DNA of 64,000 nucleotides from Nitrospira sp. (lineage in GTDB: Bacteria > Nitrospirota > Nitrospiria > Nitrospirales > Nitrospiraceae). Shown in pieces: positions 63,120-64,000 of this stretch; the first letter of the stretch is position 1, and each line of letters opens with the position of its first letter. A model generated the notes under the pieces. It did no database searches, had not been told where the DNA came from, and saw only the letters and a program-made list of their open reading frames with translations. The stretch is taken from NCBI GenBank assembly GCA_024331125.1, contig JANDJI010000002.1:62001-126000 (forward strand). The letters are read 5' to 3'. Position numbers and translations under genes: made by a program.

Positions 63120-64000
63120 AGATCGTGGGTCGTGTGAAACATGCAATCAAGCTTGTCGTTGTCTATGGTCTCTATGGCTTCGGTTTACTGCAGCTCTGGC
63201 AACGAATTGTGCTTCGGAAGAGAGCTGTTGTGCTGATGTACCATCGCGTCCTTACGGAACAAGAAATGGCGGTGACCGGATCGCACCCGGCTATCGTGGT
63301 CAAGCGCGACACCTTTGCGGCGCAAATGGAGATGCTTCGCAAACGATTCAATGTCATAACAATTGATGAGTTTGTGGAGCGAATGGAACGAAAAATACCA
63401 TTTGAGAATTCATCATGTCTGGTGACATTTGATGATGGGTGGCAGGATAATTATTACAATGCTTTCCCAATTTTGACTCGTCACCGGATTCCAGCGGTGG
63501 TGTTTCTCCCCGTCAATTTTATCGGCGGCACTCGCTTGTTCTGGCAGGAGCGGCTCACATATTTGATACTCCAAGCCATGAAAGAGATCAAACGTGACCC
63601 GACCAGGCGGGATCAATTAGCCAGGTTCCTTGCTCCGCTTGATCTTGAATCAATACTAGATACGTCCAGTCATGATCCTTGTCTTGTTGTGATGGATGCA
63701 GTGCGGAGAAATAAAACGTTTGACAGCGTGTTAATGAAGAACACGTTAGAAAAGCTTGCCGAAGCATTAAATGTACCGCCGGAAAGGTACCAAGAAACAG
63801 ACGGCTTTCTGAATTGGGAACAGGTGTCGTCAATGGCAAAACAAGGCATCGCATTTGGAGGGCATGGGGCAGAACATCGAATTTTGACCAATATTTCATT
63901 GTCCGAAGCGGAGCAGGAGATCTGCACGGCCCAAGAGACATTGGATAGCCAGCTTCAGGTTCGTGTACCCACATTCAGCTATCCCAACGGAAACTGGTCG
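63116..64000 (+). CDS. Polysaccharide deacetylase, 5' part (runs off window)
   Basis: The frame starts with ATG at 63116, overlapping the previous TGA (ATGA), and is open to the window end, giving 295 codons. NodB-domain motifs are seen: VLMYHRVL, LVTFDDGWQDNYYNAFPIL (TFDDG), a His pair in GGHGAEHRILT and FSYPNGNW. It is a second, different deacetylase from the one at 44477 and resembles extracellular or membrane-anchored GlcNAc deacetylases. The N-terminal hydrophobic part (about 12-35) may be a membrane anchor. The C-terminus is outside the window. Confidence 0.85.
   Translation, partial: MKIVGRVKHAIKLVVVYGLYGFGLLQLWQRIVLRKRAVVLMYHRVLTEQEMAVTGSHPAIVVKRDTFAAQMEMLRKRFNVITIDEFVERMERKIPFENSSCLVTFDDGWQDNYYNAFPILTRHRIPAVVFLPVNFIGGTRLFWQERLTYLILQAMKEIKRDPTRRDQLARFLAPLDLESILDTSSHDPCLVVMDAVRRNKTFDSVLMKNTLEKLAEALNVPPERYQETDGFLNWEQVSSMAKQGIAFGGHGAEHRILTNISLSEAEQEICTAQETLDSQLQVRVPTFSYPNGNWS

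Overview
The window reads as one continuous chromosome segment of a Gram-negative, GC-rich bacterium. It has outer-membrane proteins, lipoproteins, a TonB-dependent receptor and an exosortase-type exopolysaccharide locus. Gene content (Tad pilus genes, GatCAB made from separated genes, exosortase A-like cluster) fits a Nitrospira-type member of the Nitrospirota best. That assignment is inference from gene content and style, not from a marker gene such as rRNA. No tRNA, rRNA, insertion sequence, CRISPR array or prophage was seen.

Layout. 1-6.4 kb: the 3' part of a tight-adherence (Tad) pilus operon on the + strand (tail of a TadG-like protein, then tadZ, tadA, tadB, tadC, tadD with overlapping ends). 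6.4-15.2 kb: single genes in both directions. These are DAHP synthase, a small secreted His-containing protein followed by a TonB-dependent receptor and a TonB-C-domain protein, a PAP2 phosphatase, a CobW/COG0523 metallochaperone-type GTPase, a secreted glycerophosphodiesterase and a CDF metal exporter. 15.3-19.9 kb: a minus-strand run tmk-holB-metG-unknown secreted protein. 20.2-36.2 kb: a long plus-strand housekeeping run (DUF502 protein, glmU, glmS, gatC, panD, gatA, DUF948 and YtxH-like proteins, gatB, eno, FtsB-like, era, mgtE, recO, DUF971, lipoprotein, glgA).

36.3-64 kb is an exopolysaccharide/exosortase island. Two minus-strand genes (lipoprotein, LuxR-type regulator) and a PilZ protein precede it. 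The first plus-strand block encodes envelope export and chain-length control: two tandem Wza-like proteins, an outer-membrane beta-barrel protein, a fused chain-length/tyrosine kinase protein, an initiating sugar transferase, a polysaccharide deacetylase and a NusG paralogue of the RfaH type. A 292-base leader follows, holding a sequence that matches the core of the RfaH recruitment element (ops). The second block encodes asparagine synthase, an acyl carrier protein, a protein with two fused adenylation domains, a NadE-like enzyme, an exosortase-EpsI fusion, an SGNH-like protein, a FemAB-like transferase, a DegT aminotransferase, two BcsL-like acyltransferases, a family 2 glycosyltransferase, a methyltransferase, a VanZ-TPR fusion and a second deacetylase cut by the window end.

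The most interesting reading is a self-contained control circuit: the NusG paralogue is made at the end of the first block and may act on the ops-like element at the start of the second. This would be a processive antitermination switch for an exosortase exopolysaccharide that carries an unusual carrier-protein-borne (acyl or aminoacyl) decoration. No PEP-CTERM substrate protein is visible in the window.
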